DNA of 64,000 nucleotides from Ruminococcus flavefaciens (GTDB taxonomy: Bacteria; Bacillota; Clostridia; Oscillospirales; Ruminococcaceae), in assembly GCA_015067005.1 (NCBI GenBank), contig SVNH01000001.1, positions 124,001 to 188,000 on the forward strand, given 5' to 3'. Below the pieces are notes generated by a model. That model did no database searches and was not told the DNA's origin. It saw only the letters and a list, made by a program, of their open reading frames with translations. Positions within the stretch are counted from its first letter, which is position 1, and every line of letters begins with the position of its first letter. Below, in pieces: positions 30,292 to 39,675 of the stretch. The position numbers and the translations under genes were made by a program.

Positions 30292-31980
30292 TTAATTTTG
30301 AGACTGAGCTTCATTCTGCTGAGCATTCATCATATTGTTTATTGCGCTTACAAGTGCCTTTCTTGAGGAAGTGACGATATCGTCATCAACCCCTGCACCC
30401 CAGAAGCTCTTACCGGTTCCGCTGAGAACCTCAACGTAGGATACAGCCTTTGATGCAGAACCGACTTCGAGAGCGTGTTCGGTATATGCGTTTATGCTGT
30501 AATCAATGCCGGTACATTCACGGATAGCGTTGCTGACAGCGTCCAGACGACCGTTGCCCTTTGCAGATACGCAGCTTTTAGCGCCTTCGAGCATGATCTC
30601 GACTTCTGCGGTGATACAGCCGTTCTGCTTGTAATGGGCGGAAATAATGTTGAGCGGGGTTATTATATCGACATAGTTGGTCCTGAAAATGTTGTATACC
30701 TCATCCGGCATGAGCTCCTTGTGCTTGTGATCGGAAATGCTCTTGACAAGATAACCGACAGCCTCGCGCATTTTCTTCGGAAGATCATAGCCGAAGCGGG
30801 TCTCGAGTATATAGCCGATACCGCCCTTTCCGGACTGGCTGTTGATACGTATGACATCCGATTCGTATTCTCTTCCGATGTCGTTCGGATCAAGCGGAAG
30901 ATAGGGGACATTCCAGTGAGTATCGCTGTTTTCCTCACGCCACTTCAGACCCTTTGCGATAGCGTCCTGATGAGAGCCGCTGAATGCTGCGAATACAAGC
31001 GTTCCGGAATACGGCTGGCGCTCGTTGATATTCATGCCGGTAACGCGGGTGTAGAATTCCACGATGCCGGGTATATTGCTGAGATCAAGCTCCGGATCGA
31101 CACCCTGCGAATACATATTCATCGCAAGCGTGATAATGTCAACATTTCCGGTACGTTCACCGTTTCCGAATAAAGTTCCTTCGACGCGGTCAGCACCGGC
31201 GAGGAGTCCGAATTCAGTATCAGCGACAGCACATCCGCGGTCGTTATGCGGATGAAGCGATACTATGACATTTTCGCGGTATTTCAGATTCTCGCACATA
31301 TATTCCACCTGATTAGCGTAGATATGCGGCATCGAAAGCTGGACTGTGACCGGAAGATTGATTATGACCTTATCATCAGGAGCGGGCTTCCAGACATCAA
31401 GGACTGCATTGCATATTTCAAGAGCAAATTCCGGTTCAGTTCCGGTGAAGCTTTCCGGAGAGTATTCAAATCTGTAATTGCCGCTGTATTTTTCTCGGTA
31501 TTTCTTACAAAGCTCTGCACCTGAAACGGCTATATCTGTTATTGCTTCCTTTGTCTTGTGGAATACCTGTTCACGCTGTGCAGCGGATGTTGAATTATAG
31601 AGGTGTACTATCGCGTTTTTACAGCCTCTGAGTGCCTCGAAGGTCTTTTCGATGATGTGCTCCCGTGACTGTGTGAGGACTTGTATCGTAACATCGTCCG
31701 GAATGAGACCTTTTTCGATCAGTGTGCGGCAGAAGTCATATTCAGTCTCAGAAGCAGCCGGGAAGCCTATTTCTATCTCCTTGAAGCCGAGGCGTACAAG
31801 CTCCGCAAAGTATTCAAGCTTCTCAACGAGGCTCATAGGTGTTATAAGAGCCTGATTTCCGTCTCTCAGGTCAACGCTGCACCATATCGGCGCCTTGTCG
31901 ATATACGGCTTTTCAGCCCATTTCATTGAGGTTTTCGGTGCTTCAAAGAATTGACGTGTATACTTGCCTGTGTTTTTCAT
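30292..31980 (-). CDS. leuA: 2-isopropylmalate synthase (long, yeast-type form)
   Basis: PIWCSVDLRDGNQALITPMSLVEKLEYFAELV; VSLHPHNDRGCAVADTE; ATG at 31980. Confidence 0.95.
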   Translation of the reverse strand: MKNTGKYTRQFFEAPKTSMKWAEKPYIDKAPIWCSVDLRDGNQALITPMSLVEKLEYFAELVRLGFKEIEIGFPAASETEYDFCRTLIEKGLIPDDVTIQVLTQSREHIIEKTFEALRGCKNAIVHLYNSTSAAQREQVFHKTKEAITDIAVSGAELCKKYREKYSGNYRFEYSPESFTGTEPEFALEICNAVLDVWKPAPDDKVIINLPVTVQLSMPHIYANQVEYMCENLKYRENVIVSLHPHNDRGCAVADTEFGLLAGADRVEGTLFGNGERTGNVDIITLAMNMYSQGVDPELDLSNIPGIVEFYTRVTGMNINERQPYSGTLVFAAFSGSHQDAIAKGLKWREENSDTHWNVPYLPLDPNDIGREYESDVIRINSQSGKGGIGYILETRFGYDLPKKMREAVGYLVKSISDHKHKELMPDEVYNIFRTNYVDIITPLNIISAHYKQNGCITAEVEIMLEGAKSCVSAKGNGRLDAVSNAIRECTGIDYSINAYTEHALEVGSASKAVSYVEVLSGTGKSFWGAGVDDDIVTSSRKALVSAINNMMNAQQNEAQSQN

Positions 31981-32029
31981 AGTTATCCTCCGTTCTGTTA
32001 TGTAGAGTCCGTTTCTCGAATGCATGGGG

Positions 32030-32320
32030 GAATAAAAAAAGTCCCCTCCATGCCCTGCATGGAAGAGACGAAGCTGCGATATACTCCGTGGTACCACTCT
32101 TCTTGACGTATCAAACGCCCGCTCATCTGCGTCCTGCCAACGCATATCTCTGTAACGGGAGAGCCCGTTCAAGCCTACTTGCAGCAGAACTGCTTTAAGC
32201 CGACTGCTCAGGGATGAGTTATGACCTGTTTAAGCCTGCTGCCTTTCACCATACGGCAGCTCTCTGTGAAAACATCGACAGGCTTTGTTTCCCTTCATAG
32301 CATTTAACTATTGTAACTGT
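32030..32320 (-). ncRNA. T-box leader upstream of leuA, putative Leu (CUC specifier at 32216-32218)
   Basis: Minus strand AAGAGTGGTACCACGGAG T-box sequence followed by terminator GTCTCTTCCATGCAGGGCATGGAGGGGACTTTTTTT; candidate specifier CTC then A in CATAACTCATCCCTGAGC. Confidence 0.9.
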
Positions 32321-32349
32321 ATTATACACTATATTCTTATAAATGTCAA
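32321..32349 (-). promoter_or_regulatory. Promoter of the T-box leader/leuA transcript
   Basis: Minus strand TTGACA, 17-bp spacer, TATAAT. Confidence 0.85.
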
Positions 32350-32438
32350 GAGCTATTCTATTTGCACTGCACAATAAAAATTATGCCGCCGGAAAAGCAA
32401 ATGGAACGCGTCAAAAAGACAGCGTCCCATTGCATGTA

Positions 32439-32627
32439 TCACTTCTTGAACTTGTCGATAACATCGCCGACTTTGTCCTTGACATCATCAACGGATACCT
32501 TTGAAGCAACTTCCTTAACTACCTTTGTCACCTTTTCATCCGGAAGATCAATTCCGGTAGCGTCCTCAACGGCTTTGATAGGATCCTTGTCGTTGATAAG
32601 AGAGTTAGCAGCTTTTTTGATGTCCAT
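32439..32627 (-). CDS. Small charged helical protein (62 aa), unknown function
   Basis: MDIKKAANSLINDKDPIKAVEDATGIDLPDEKVTKVVKEVASKVSVDDVKDKVGDVIDKFKK; compact ORF with upstream purine-rich region. Confidence 0.6.
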   Translation of the reverse strand: MDIKKAANSLINDKDPIKAVEDATGIDLPDEKVTKVVKEVASKVSVDDVKDKVGDVIDKFKK

Positions 32628-32751
32628 AGTGAGACCTTCTTTCCGTAAAAATTATAAATATATTATATCATGCTTTTTTACAAAAATCAAGAGGCAATGC
32701 TCAAAGTTGTGTTATAAGTTTCTGCTGAGGTCTTGTGAAGCGGCGAAAAAA

Positions 32752-32781
32752 TTGACAAAGCCATGTCAGAAGTGGTATAAT
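32752..32781 (+). promoter_or_regulatory. Promoter upstream of the CobW-family gene
   Basis: TTGACA, 18-bp spacer, TATAAT. Confidence 0.75.
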
Positions 32782-32842
32782 ATAATTTGATGTGCAAATA
32801 CACCTAAATTGAACAATTATTAATAAGAAAGAAGTGCTGAAT

Positions 32843-33958
32843 ATGACAAAGATAACAATTTTCTCAGGCTTTCTCGGTGCCGGTAAGACTACTCTTATCA
32901 AAAAACTGATAGCCGAGGGTTACAAGGGAGAAAAACTTGTTCTCATCGAGAACGAATTCGGTCAGATAGGTATAGACGGAGGCTTTCTCCAAGATGCCGG
33001 CGTTGAGATAACAGAAATGAATTCCGGCTGTATATGCTGCTCTCTGGTAGGCGATTTCGGAAAGGCTCTTGAAAAGGTCCTCGCTGATTACGCTCCTGAC
33101 CGTATCCTTATCGAGCCTTCCGGCGTCGGAAAACTCAGCGATGTTATCCGTGCAGTACAGAATATCAATGCACATGATGTCATCCTCGACGGCTTTACTA
33201 CTGTTGTTGACGCCAAGAAGTGCAAAATGTATCACAAGAATTTCGGCGAATTCTTCAATAATCAGATAACCTATGCAAGCTGTGTTATCCTCAGCCACAC
33301 AGCAGGTCTTTCAGAGGAGAAGATCGGCGAGGCTGTAAATATAGTAAAGGAGCTCAATCCTGTTGCGCCTGTCGTAACAACTGAGTGGGATCAGCTTACA
33401 GGTGAACAGCTTACTGACGCTATGACTCAGAAGAATACCCTCGATGACGAATTGAAGGAGCTTCTCGAAGAGGCAGAGCATCACCACCACGATCACGATG
33501 AGCACGAGCATCACCACCACGATCACGATGAGCACGAGCATCACCATCACGATCACGATGAACATGAGCATCACCACCATGACCACGATGAGCATGAGCA
33601 TCATCATCACGATCACGGTCCGGACTGTACCTGTGGCTGTCACGATCATGACCACGATCACCACCACCATCACCATGCTGACGAAGTATTCACAAGCTGG
33701 GGCAAGGAAACCCCTAATGCTTACACTCAGGAAGAGATCAGCACTATCCTCGGTGAACTCGGCAACGAAGAGAAATACGGTATTATTCTCCGCGCAAAGG
33801 GCATCGTAGCCGGTCAGGACGGCAAGTGGATACACTTCGACTATGTTCCGGGGGTTCCGGATGTACGTACAGGAAGTGCAGGAACTATCGGCAGACTTTG
33901 TGTTATCGGATCAAAGATAAACGAAGCAGCTATCGCAGAGCTCTTCCGCGCAGAATAA
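32843..33958 (+). CDS. CobW/COG0523-family GTPase (metallochaperone-like) with His-rich region
   Basis: FSGFLGAGKTTLIKKL, IENEFGQIGIDGGFL, NSGCICCSL motif, His/Asp/Glu repeats, C-terminal CobW_C-like region. Confidence 0.92.
   Translation: MTKITIFSGFLGAGKTTLIKKLIAEGYKGEKLVLIENEFGQIGIDGGFLQDAGVEITEMNSGCICCSLVGDFGKALEKVLADYAPDRILIEPSGVGKLSDVIRAVQNINAHDVILDGFTTVVDAKKCKMYHKNFGEFFNNQITYASCVILSHTAGLSEEKIGEAVNIVKELNPVAPVVTTEWDQLTGEQLTDAMTQKNTLDDELKELLEEAEHHHHDHDEHEHHHHDHDEHEHHHHDHDEHEHHHHDHDEHEHHHHDHGPDCTCGCHDHDHDHHHHHHADEVFTSWGKETPNAYTQEEISTILGELGNEEKYGIILRAKGIVAGQDGKWIHFDYVPGVPDVRTGSAGTIGRLCVIGSKINEAAIAELFRAE
33479..33617 (+). repeat. In-frame 30-bp tandem repeat encoding HHHHDHDEHE (about 4.6 copies)
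   Basis: Units at 33479, 33509, 33539, 33569 and partial at 33599; first two identical, others differ at synonymous sites. Confidence 0.92.
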
Positions 33959-33972
33959 CAGGGGGAGTAAAT

Positions 33973-34929
33973 ATGCCGCAGAATAATAATGAAGTTCCGG
34001 TCTATCTGTTTCTGGGATTTCTCGAATCAGGCAAGACTAAATTCATACAGGAAACTCTTGAGGATAAGCGTTTCAACTCAGGTGAGAGAACTCTTGTACT
34101 GGTATGTGAGGAAGGCATTGAGGAATACAGCGATGCGAAATACCCCTCAAAGAACGTAGTTATCCGCAGTATCGAGGATAAGGAGGAGCTTACTTCCGAA
34201 AATCTTGATAAGCTTGTAAAGGAAAGCCGTGCGGAGAGAGTAGTTGTTGAGTATAACGGTATGTGGCTTGTGAACGACCTTTTCAAGGCTATGCCTGAGG
34301 GCTGGGCTGTATATCAGGTGATGTTCTTTGCCGACGCTTCAACGTTTCTCAATTATAACAGCAACATGAGAAGTCTTGTTGTTGATAAGCTGAATCTCTG
34401 CGAACTTGTGGTGTTCAACCGTTATGAGAGAAGCATGGATCCTAACGAGTTCCATAAGATAGTGCGCGGAATTAGCCGCCGTGCCGAGATCGCTTATGAG
34501 TACACTGATGGAACAGTTGCTTATGATGACATTGAGGATCCGCTTCCGTTTGACGTTGAGGCGGATGAAATAACGATAAACGATGATGATTATGCCCTCT
34601 TCTACCGCGATATTATGGAGGATCCGATGAAGTATGACGGCAAGATCATCACATTCAAAGGCATGACTGCAAAGAACAGTAAGTTCCCGGCAGGTACTTT
34701 CGCAGTCGGCAGAAATATCATGACCTGCTGCGTTGAGGACATACAGTATTGCTGGTTTGTGACCGAATCCGCTGACGACTCTGAAATACAGGATCGCGGC
34801 TGGATAATGGTAAAGGCTGGGATAAAGGTACAGAAGCATAAGTTCTACCGCGGAAAAGGTCCGGTGCTGAGAGTAATGGAAATGTCCAAGGCGGCACCTC
34901 CGGAAAAGGAAGTTGCGACCTTCTATTGA
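33973..34929 (+). CDS. Second COG0523-like P-loop GTPase with C-terminal TIGR03943/DUF1980-like domain
   Basis: LFLGFLESGKTKFIQE P-loop; C-terminal FAVGRNIMTCCVEDIQYCWFV...GWIMVKAGI; ATG at 33973. Confidence 0.7.
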   Translation: MPQNNNEVPVYLFLGFLESGKTKFIQETLEDKRFNSGERTLVLVCEEGIEEYSDAKYPSKNVVIRSIEDKEELTSENLDKLVKESRAERVVVEYNGMWLVNDLFKAMPEGWAVYQVMFFADASTFLNYNSNMRSLVVDKLNLCELVVFNRYERSMDPNEFHKIVRGISRRAEIAYEYTDGTVAYDDIEDPLPFDVEADEITINDDDYALFYRDIMEDPMKYDGKIITFKGMTAKNSKFPAGTFAVGRNIMTCCVEDIQYCWFVTESADDSEIQDRGWIMVKAGIKVQKHKFYRGKGPVLRVMEMSKAAPPEKEVATFY

Positions 34930-35092
34930 TCGTGAAATAATGCACAAGTCTCACTGATGATATTTATGCAAAAAGCCTATGACATTTTGATGAAAAATAT
35001 GCTAAAATAAATACATAAGTATCAACGTGTAGCCGCTCAAGGACGTAAATCCAGTTGTCTGAGAGCGGCTTTTGTTATTTCAAGGAGGCTTT

Positions 35093-35602
35093 ATGTTCAA
35101 TATCAATGATGCGGTGGTATATGCTTCTTACGGCGTTTGTATGATAACTTCGGTCGAAACGAGGGATTTCAGCGGCGAAGACGTTGAATACTATGTGCTT
35201 CAGCCGGTAGATGATGACAAGAATAAGTTTTATGTTCCTGTTGAAAACAGCGAGTTGCAGAAGAAAATGCGTCGGGTATGCACAAGGCAGGAGGTCGAGG
35301 AGATAATATCCGTAATGCCGGATGAAGATTTCATATGGATCGAGGATGATTCCGAACGCAAGGAGGTTTATCGGAATATTATCAGCGAGGGTGACCGCCA
35401 TAAGCTTGTAATGCTCATAAAAACGCTGTATATTCACCGCCGTGAACTTTCCGGACAAAAGCGTAAGCTGCATTCTCATGATGAAAAATACCTTAACGAA
35501 GCAGAAAATATGCTGTATGATGAGTTTGCGTATGTGCTGGAAATACCGCGCAGCGACGTGGTAGACTACATAAAAAAGGCAATACGGGACAAGAACAAAT
35601 AA
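35093..35602 (+). CDS. CarD-family transcriptional regulator
   Basis: MFNINDAVVYASYGVCMITSVETRDFSGEDVEYYVLQPVDDDKNKFYVPVEN. Confidence 0.88.
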   Translation: MFNINDAVVYASYGVCMITSVETRDFSGEDVEYYVLQPVDDDKNKFYVPVENSELQKKMRRVCTRQEVEEIISVMPDEDFIWIEDDSERKEVYRNIISEGDRHKLVMLIKTLYIHRRELSGQKRKLHSHDEKYLNEAENMLYDEFAYVLEIPRSDVVDYIKKAIRDKNK

Positions 35603-35694
35603 TTATTCAGTAAGCAATTTTTTGTATAAATTATACATTCTGTTAATCTACGCGATGCTATATTTGTATTAAACATAGGACTTCGCAAAATCCC

Positions 35695-35850
35695 TTGATT
35701 ATACGTGAGTATTATGTTAAAATGAATATGTACCCGACAGGAGTACATATGATAAAAGTTATTTCCGATATACTTCTCTATAAAACAGTTCATTTGGAAC
35801 TAATATCCCCCAAAAGAAAAGGCTGCGTTCAACGCAGCTTTTTCTTTTTG
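35695..35850 (+). ncRNA. Candidate small RNA (or short-peptide) transcription unit
   Basis: TTGATT (35695-35700), 17-bp spacer, TAAAAT (35718-35723), about 115 nt, then terminator AAAAGGCTGCGTTCAACGCAGCTTTTTCTTTTT. Confidence 0.5.
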
Positions 35851-36026
35851 TCATAAGTCAGCTATTTGAATATATCAGACAGCTGCTAATTGTTTATTAT
35901 TTACAAAAATCTGCGGCGAGATTGACATTATTTTAAATATTTGATATAATGTAATCATGGCATTCTATACTCTTTTGAACATGGTGCTCATGAAAGGGTG
36001 TCAGAACGCTTAAAGGAGGAATTGAT

Positions 36027-39000
36027 TTGAAAAATTTGACCGGAAGCAAGCGGACTATTTATAAGATAGTATTATTTCTGATATGTATAGCAGTGAACTG
36101 CGGCGGAAGAAAGCTTGCTGAAACTTTTTCTCTTCCCGGTTTCTTTGATGCCTATGGCACATTCTTTGCAGCATATGCTCTGGGACCTTTATACGGTGCA
36201 GCAGCCGGATTTATATGCAATGCAATATTCTCGCTTGCAAATATCAGTTCTGTTGCATATGGACTTGTAGGTATATTCATAGGTGTATATGTCGGGGTAA
36301 TGGCTAAGAAAGGCGCTTTTTCTGCTATATTCAGTACAGTGACAGTTGCGCTGGCAGTTGCCTGCGGTGCAATGGTCATATCAGTTCCGATAAATATCAT
36401 CCTCTTCGACGGCAGCACGGGTAATATCTGGGGAGACGGCGTTATTGAATTTTTGTGTGAAAACGGAGTATACCGCCATGCAGCTGAGGTAATTGGAGAC
36501 CTTTATATCGAGTTCCCGGATAAGCTTCTGACAGCTGTCGTTATATACCTGATAGTGAAGCTAACGTCAGATAAGGATAAGAGCGCAGTAAAGGACATTG
36601 CCCGGAAAACATCAGCTGTTTCGGCAAGCATACTGATAATGCTGATGTGCTTTCCGATGACATCCGCTGCCGCAGATGCAGCGGAAGAGGTCCAGCACGT
36701 TTCGTACATACAGAATGTATACAACGGTTCAAACGGACTGCTCTGCGGTCATGCCAATGCCATAACTCAGAGCAGCGACGGCGTTCTCTGGATAGGTACT
36801 TATGCAGGACTTTACAGGTATAACGGAAGCGATTTTGTCCACATAGATGATTTTAGCGAGGTAAGAAATGTAAACTGCCTTTATGATGACGATGATGAGA
36901 GGCTCTGGATAGGTACAAATGATAACGGAGTTGTAATAGTCAGCGGCGAAAATGTACTGGGATCATCGGAGCAGAAGGACGGTCTGCCTTCAAATGCGGT
37001 GCGTTCGATAGTTGCTTCTTCAGACGGTGATTACTATATCGGCACAGCTTCTGGTATTGCTGTTATTTCTGCGGAGAATGATTACAGTGTGATTGCAGCC
37101 TTCCCGGAGATCGGATATGTAAGTTCATTATCTTCTGATAAAAACGGCAACGTTTCAGCAGTAAGCTCCGATGGAACGCTGTATATCATCAATAAGCGCG
37201 AGATCATTACAACGCTTACTCTTGATGAGAAGGGCAAGAAGATCTCATGCTGTGATTTTACACCGGAAGATGTACTCTGTTTAGGTACTAATGAAGGCTC
37301 AATATACGAATATAAGATAGAGGACGGCTCTCTCAGGAATATAAACTATACAAAATGCAGCGGGCTTTCAAAGATCAACAACATTTATCCTGATGTTGAC
37401 GGTGATACATGGCTTTGCGCTGATAACGGAATAGGCTACATAGATCCGAACAGCAAGTTCACAAAGCAGGAGACCGGTGATTTCAACCATTCAATTGAAA
37501 ACATGATAGTCGATTATCAGGGAAATCTCTGGTTTGCTTCATCGCGTCTCGGACTTCTTCAGCTTTCCCGTTCATCGGTTACAGACGTTTTTGCTGATGC
37601 TGGTATAAAGCCAAGCGTTGTGAATTCAACATTTGTTTCGGAAGGTCTGCTCTATGTCGGAGCGGATGACGGACTTATCATAATAGATCTTGCTAAGAAT
37701 CAGATCGTTGAGAACGAGCTTACAGCGGCACTCGATGGAAGCCGCATAAGATGTATAACCGCGGATAATAATAACAATATCCTTATTTGCAGCTACGGAG
37801 CAGGTCTGACGATGCAGAAGAACAGCGGCGAGGTCGTATCGCTCACCGACAGTATCCCGGAGCTTGGAAAACGTGTAAGAGTCTGTTATGAACTCTCCGA
37901 CGGAACTCTTGCCGTAAGCACCTCTAACGGTATATTCTTCATTAAAGACGGCGTTATCAAAGAAAGCATTCCTTACGGTGACGAATTTGGTCATGCACAG
38001 GCACTCTGCTTCCTTCAGACATCAGACGGCACTCTCTATGCCGGTACTGACGGCAACGGCATAGCAGTCATCAAGGACGGGGATTTCCATAAAAAGCTTA
38101 CCCGTGATGACGGTCTTACCTCAGAGGTAATACTGCGAATGGTAACAGATCCGGATGACGGAAGCATATATATCGTTACCTCGAACAGTATCTGCCGCAT
38201 GGAAGACGGCAAGATACAGCAGCTGAACTCTTTCCCTTATTCCAATAACTATGACGTTATCATTGATAACGACGGCGAGATACTGGCAACAGGCAGTGCC
38301 GGAGTATACGTCATGGATAAAAAGGCTCTTCTGAGCGGAGATCCCTCCGAGAATATTCTCATCAATTCCAAATCCGGTCTTGTGTGCTCACTGACGGCAA
38401 ATGCATGGAATTACGTGGATTCCGAAAAGAAGATCTATCTTTCGGCAGACAGAGGCGTTTTCTGCTTCAATCTCGATAAGTATCTTCTCAGGCAGAAGGA
38501 GTACCGCCTTAAAGTCACTGGCATAAAGCTTGATGATACAGCTCAGTATGCTGATCTCGATTCAGTTATCAATATCGACCGTGATGTTACAAAGATCGAG
38601 TTTATTCCTGAGATCGTCAATTTCACCCGCGATGAACCGATCATTTCCTATAAGCTTGAAGGCTTCGACAGCAATTGGGTTACTGTTTCTGAAGGTGAGT
38701 TCTTCTCGGCTAAATATACAAATCTAAAACCCGGTGATTATACCTTCCGCCTTACTGTACGTGATGAAGAAGGAAACATCCTATCAGAGCGTTCTTACAA
38801 GATCAGTAAGGAAAAGGCGATATACGACAATTACTGGTTCAGATTCTATATGCTTGGCGTTGCGGTGCTGTTTATAGGCTGCCTTACATGGTATGTGGCA
38901 AGAAAGCGTATGCAGCATACGTTTGAACTCCAGCAGGCAAAGCTCTCCCTCGCACTCCAGCAGGTAAAGCTTGGCAACCAGACTATCGTTGCTATTGCCA

Positions 39001-39593
39001 AGACTGTTGATGCAAAGGATGTTCGTACAAGTAAACACTCCCAGCGAGTTTCGGAGTATTCAGCACTCATCGCCAGAGAATACGGCTTCACAGAGGCAGA
39101 ACAGGATAATATCCGCAATGCTGCTCTTCTCCACGATATTGGCAAGATAGGTATACCTGATTCTGTACTCAACAAGCCGGGCAGACTTACCGATGAGGAA
39201 TACGCTATCATGAAAACTCATGTTACCCGCGGCGCTGAGATACTAAAGGATTTCACTATCATCGACCACGTTGCCGAGGGTGCAAGGTACCACCATGAAC
39301 GCTATGACGGCAAGGGATATCCCGATAAGCTTGCCGGTGAGCAGATACCGCTCTACGGCAGGATAATCTCCATTGCGGATGCTTTCGATGCTATGACTGC
39401 GAATCGTGTCTACCGCAAGCGTCAGGACTTTGATTACGTAATGGGTGAGCTCCACAAGGGAAGGGGAACTCAGTTCGATCCTGAGCTTCTTGATATTTTC
39501 CTCAAACTCATTGATGATAAAGTCATTGACATCGACGCACTTTACAATGAATCAGCTGCGAAAGATCAGGAGAGCGAAAAATCAAAAGAATAG
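36027..39593 (+). CDS. Membrane sensor: ECF-S-like TM domain, Reg_prop beta-propeller, Y_Y_Y domain, HD-GYP phosphodiesterase
   Basis: N-terminal multi-TM YALGPLYGAAAGF; propeller motifs (DGVLWIGTYAGLYRY, GNLWFASSRLGLLQ); Y_Y_Y; HDIGKIGIPDSVLNKPG and HHERYDGKGYP. Confidence 0.88.
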   Translation: MKNLTGSKRTIYKIVLFLICIAVNCGGRKLAETFSLPGFFDAYGTFFAAYALGPLYGAAAGFICNAIFSLANISSVAYGLVGIFIGVYVGVMAKKGAFSAIFSTVTVALAVACGAMVISVPINIILFDGSTGNIWGDGVIEFLCENGVYRHAAEVIGDLYIEFPDKLLTAVVIYLIVKLTSDKDKSAVKDIARKTSAVSASILIMLMCFPMTSAAADAAEEVQHVSYIQNVYNGSNGLLCGHANAITQSSDGVLWIGTYAGLYRYNGSDFVHIDDFSEVRNVNCLYDDDDERLWIGTNDNGVVIVSGENVLGSSEQKDGLPSNAVRSIVASSDGDYYIGTASGIAVISAENDYSVIAAFPEIGYVSSLSSDKNGNVSAVSSDGTLYIINKREIITTLTLDEKGKKISCCDFTPEDVLCLGTNEGSIYEYKIEDGSLRNINYTKCSGLSKINNIYPDVDGDTWLCADNGIGYIDPNSKFTKQETGDFNHSIENMIVDYQGNLWFASSRLGLLQLSRSSVTDVFADAGIKPSVVNSTFVSEGLLYVGADDGLIIIDLAKNQIVENELTAALDGSRIRCITADNNNNILICSYGAGLTMQKNSGEVVSLTDSIPELGKRVRVCYELSDGTLAVSTSNGIFFIKDGVIKESIPYGDEFGHAQALCFLQTSDGTLYAGTDGNGIAVIKDGDFHKKLTRDDGLTSEVILRMVTDPDDGSIYIVTSNSICRMEDGKIQQLNSFPYSNNYDVIIDNDGEILATGSAGVYVMDKKALLSGDPSENILINSKSGLVCSLTANAWNYVDSEKKIYLSADRGVFCFNLDKYLLRQKEYRLKVTGIKLDDTAQYADLDSVINIDRDVTKIEFIPEIVNFTRDEPIISYKLEGFDSNWVTVSEGEFFSAKYTNLKPGDYTFRLTVRDEEGNILSERSYKISKEKAIYDNYWFRFYMLGVAVLFIGCLTWYVARKRMQHTFELQQAKLSLALQQVKLGNQTIVAIAKTVDAKDVRTSKHSQRVSEYSALIAREYGFTEAEQDNIRNAALLHDIGKIGIPDSVLNKPGRLTDEEYAIMKTHVTRGAEILKDFTIIDHVAEGARYHHERYDGKGYPDKLAGEQIPLYGRIISIADAFDAMTANRVYRKRQDFDYVMGELHKGRGTQFDPELLDIFLKLIDDKVIDIDALYNESAAKDQESEKSKE

Positions 39594-39675
39594 TATCGGC
39601 ACTTGATGCGAAATATTTCCTGAGCTGACATTAATATAACAAAACAGTTAGCATGATTTGAACGGAGAGATTTTT

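Noticed and set aside
30475-31173. 232-aa plus-strand ORF
   Set aside because: Antisense to leuA with no recognisable family.
33479-33617. Short tandem repeats resembling a CRISPR or minisatellite
   Set aside because: Repeats are in-frame codons for HHHHDHDEHE inside a CobW-family ORF with no spacers; annotated as coding repeat.
33311-33835. 174-aa minus-strand ORF across the His repeat
   Set aside because: Antisense translation of the repeat gives VMVVMLMFIVIVMV low complexity; no RBS or independent support.
35010-35065. AGCCGCTCA...TGAGAGCGGCTTTTGTTATTT structure upstream of carD as a riboswitch
   Set aside because: More simply a weak terminator; no conserved aptamer features recognised.
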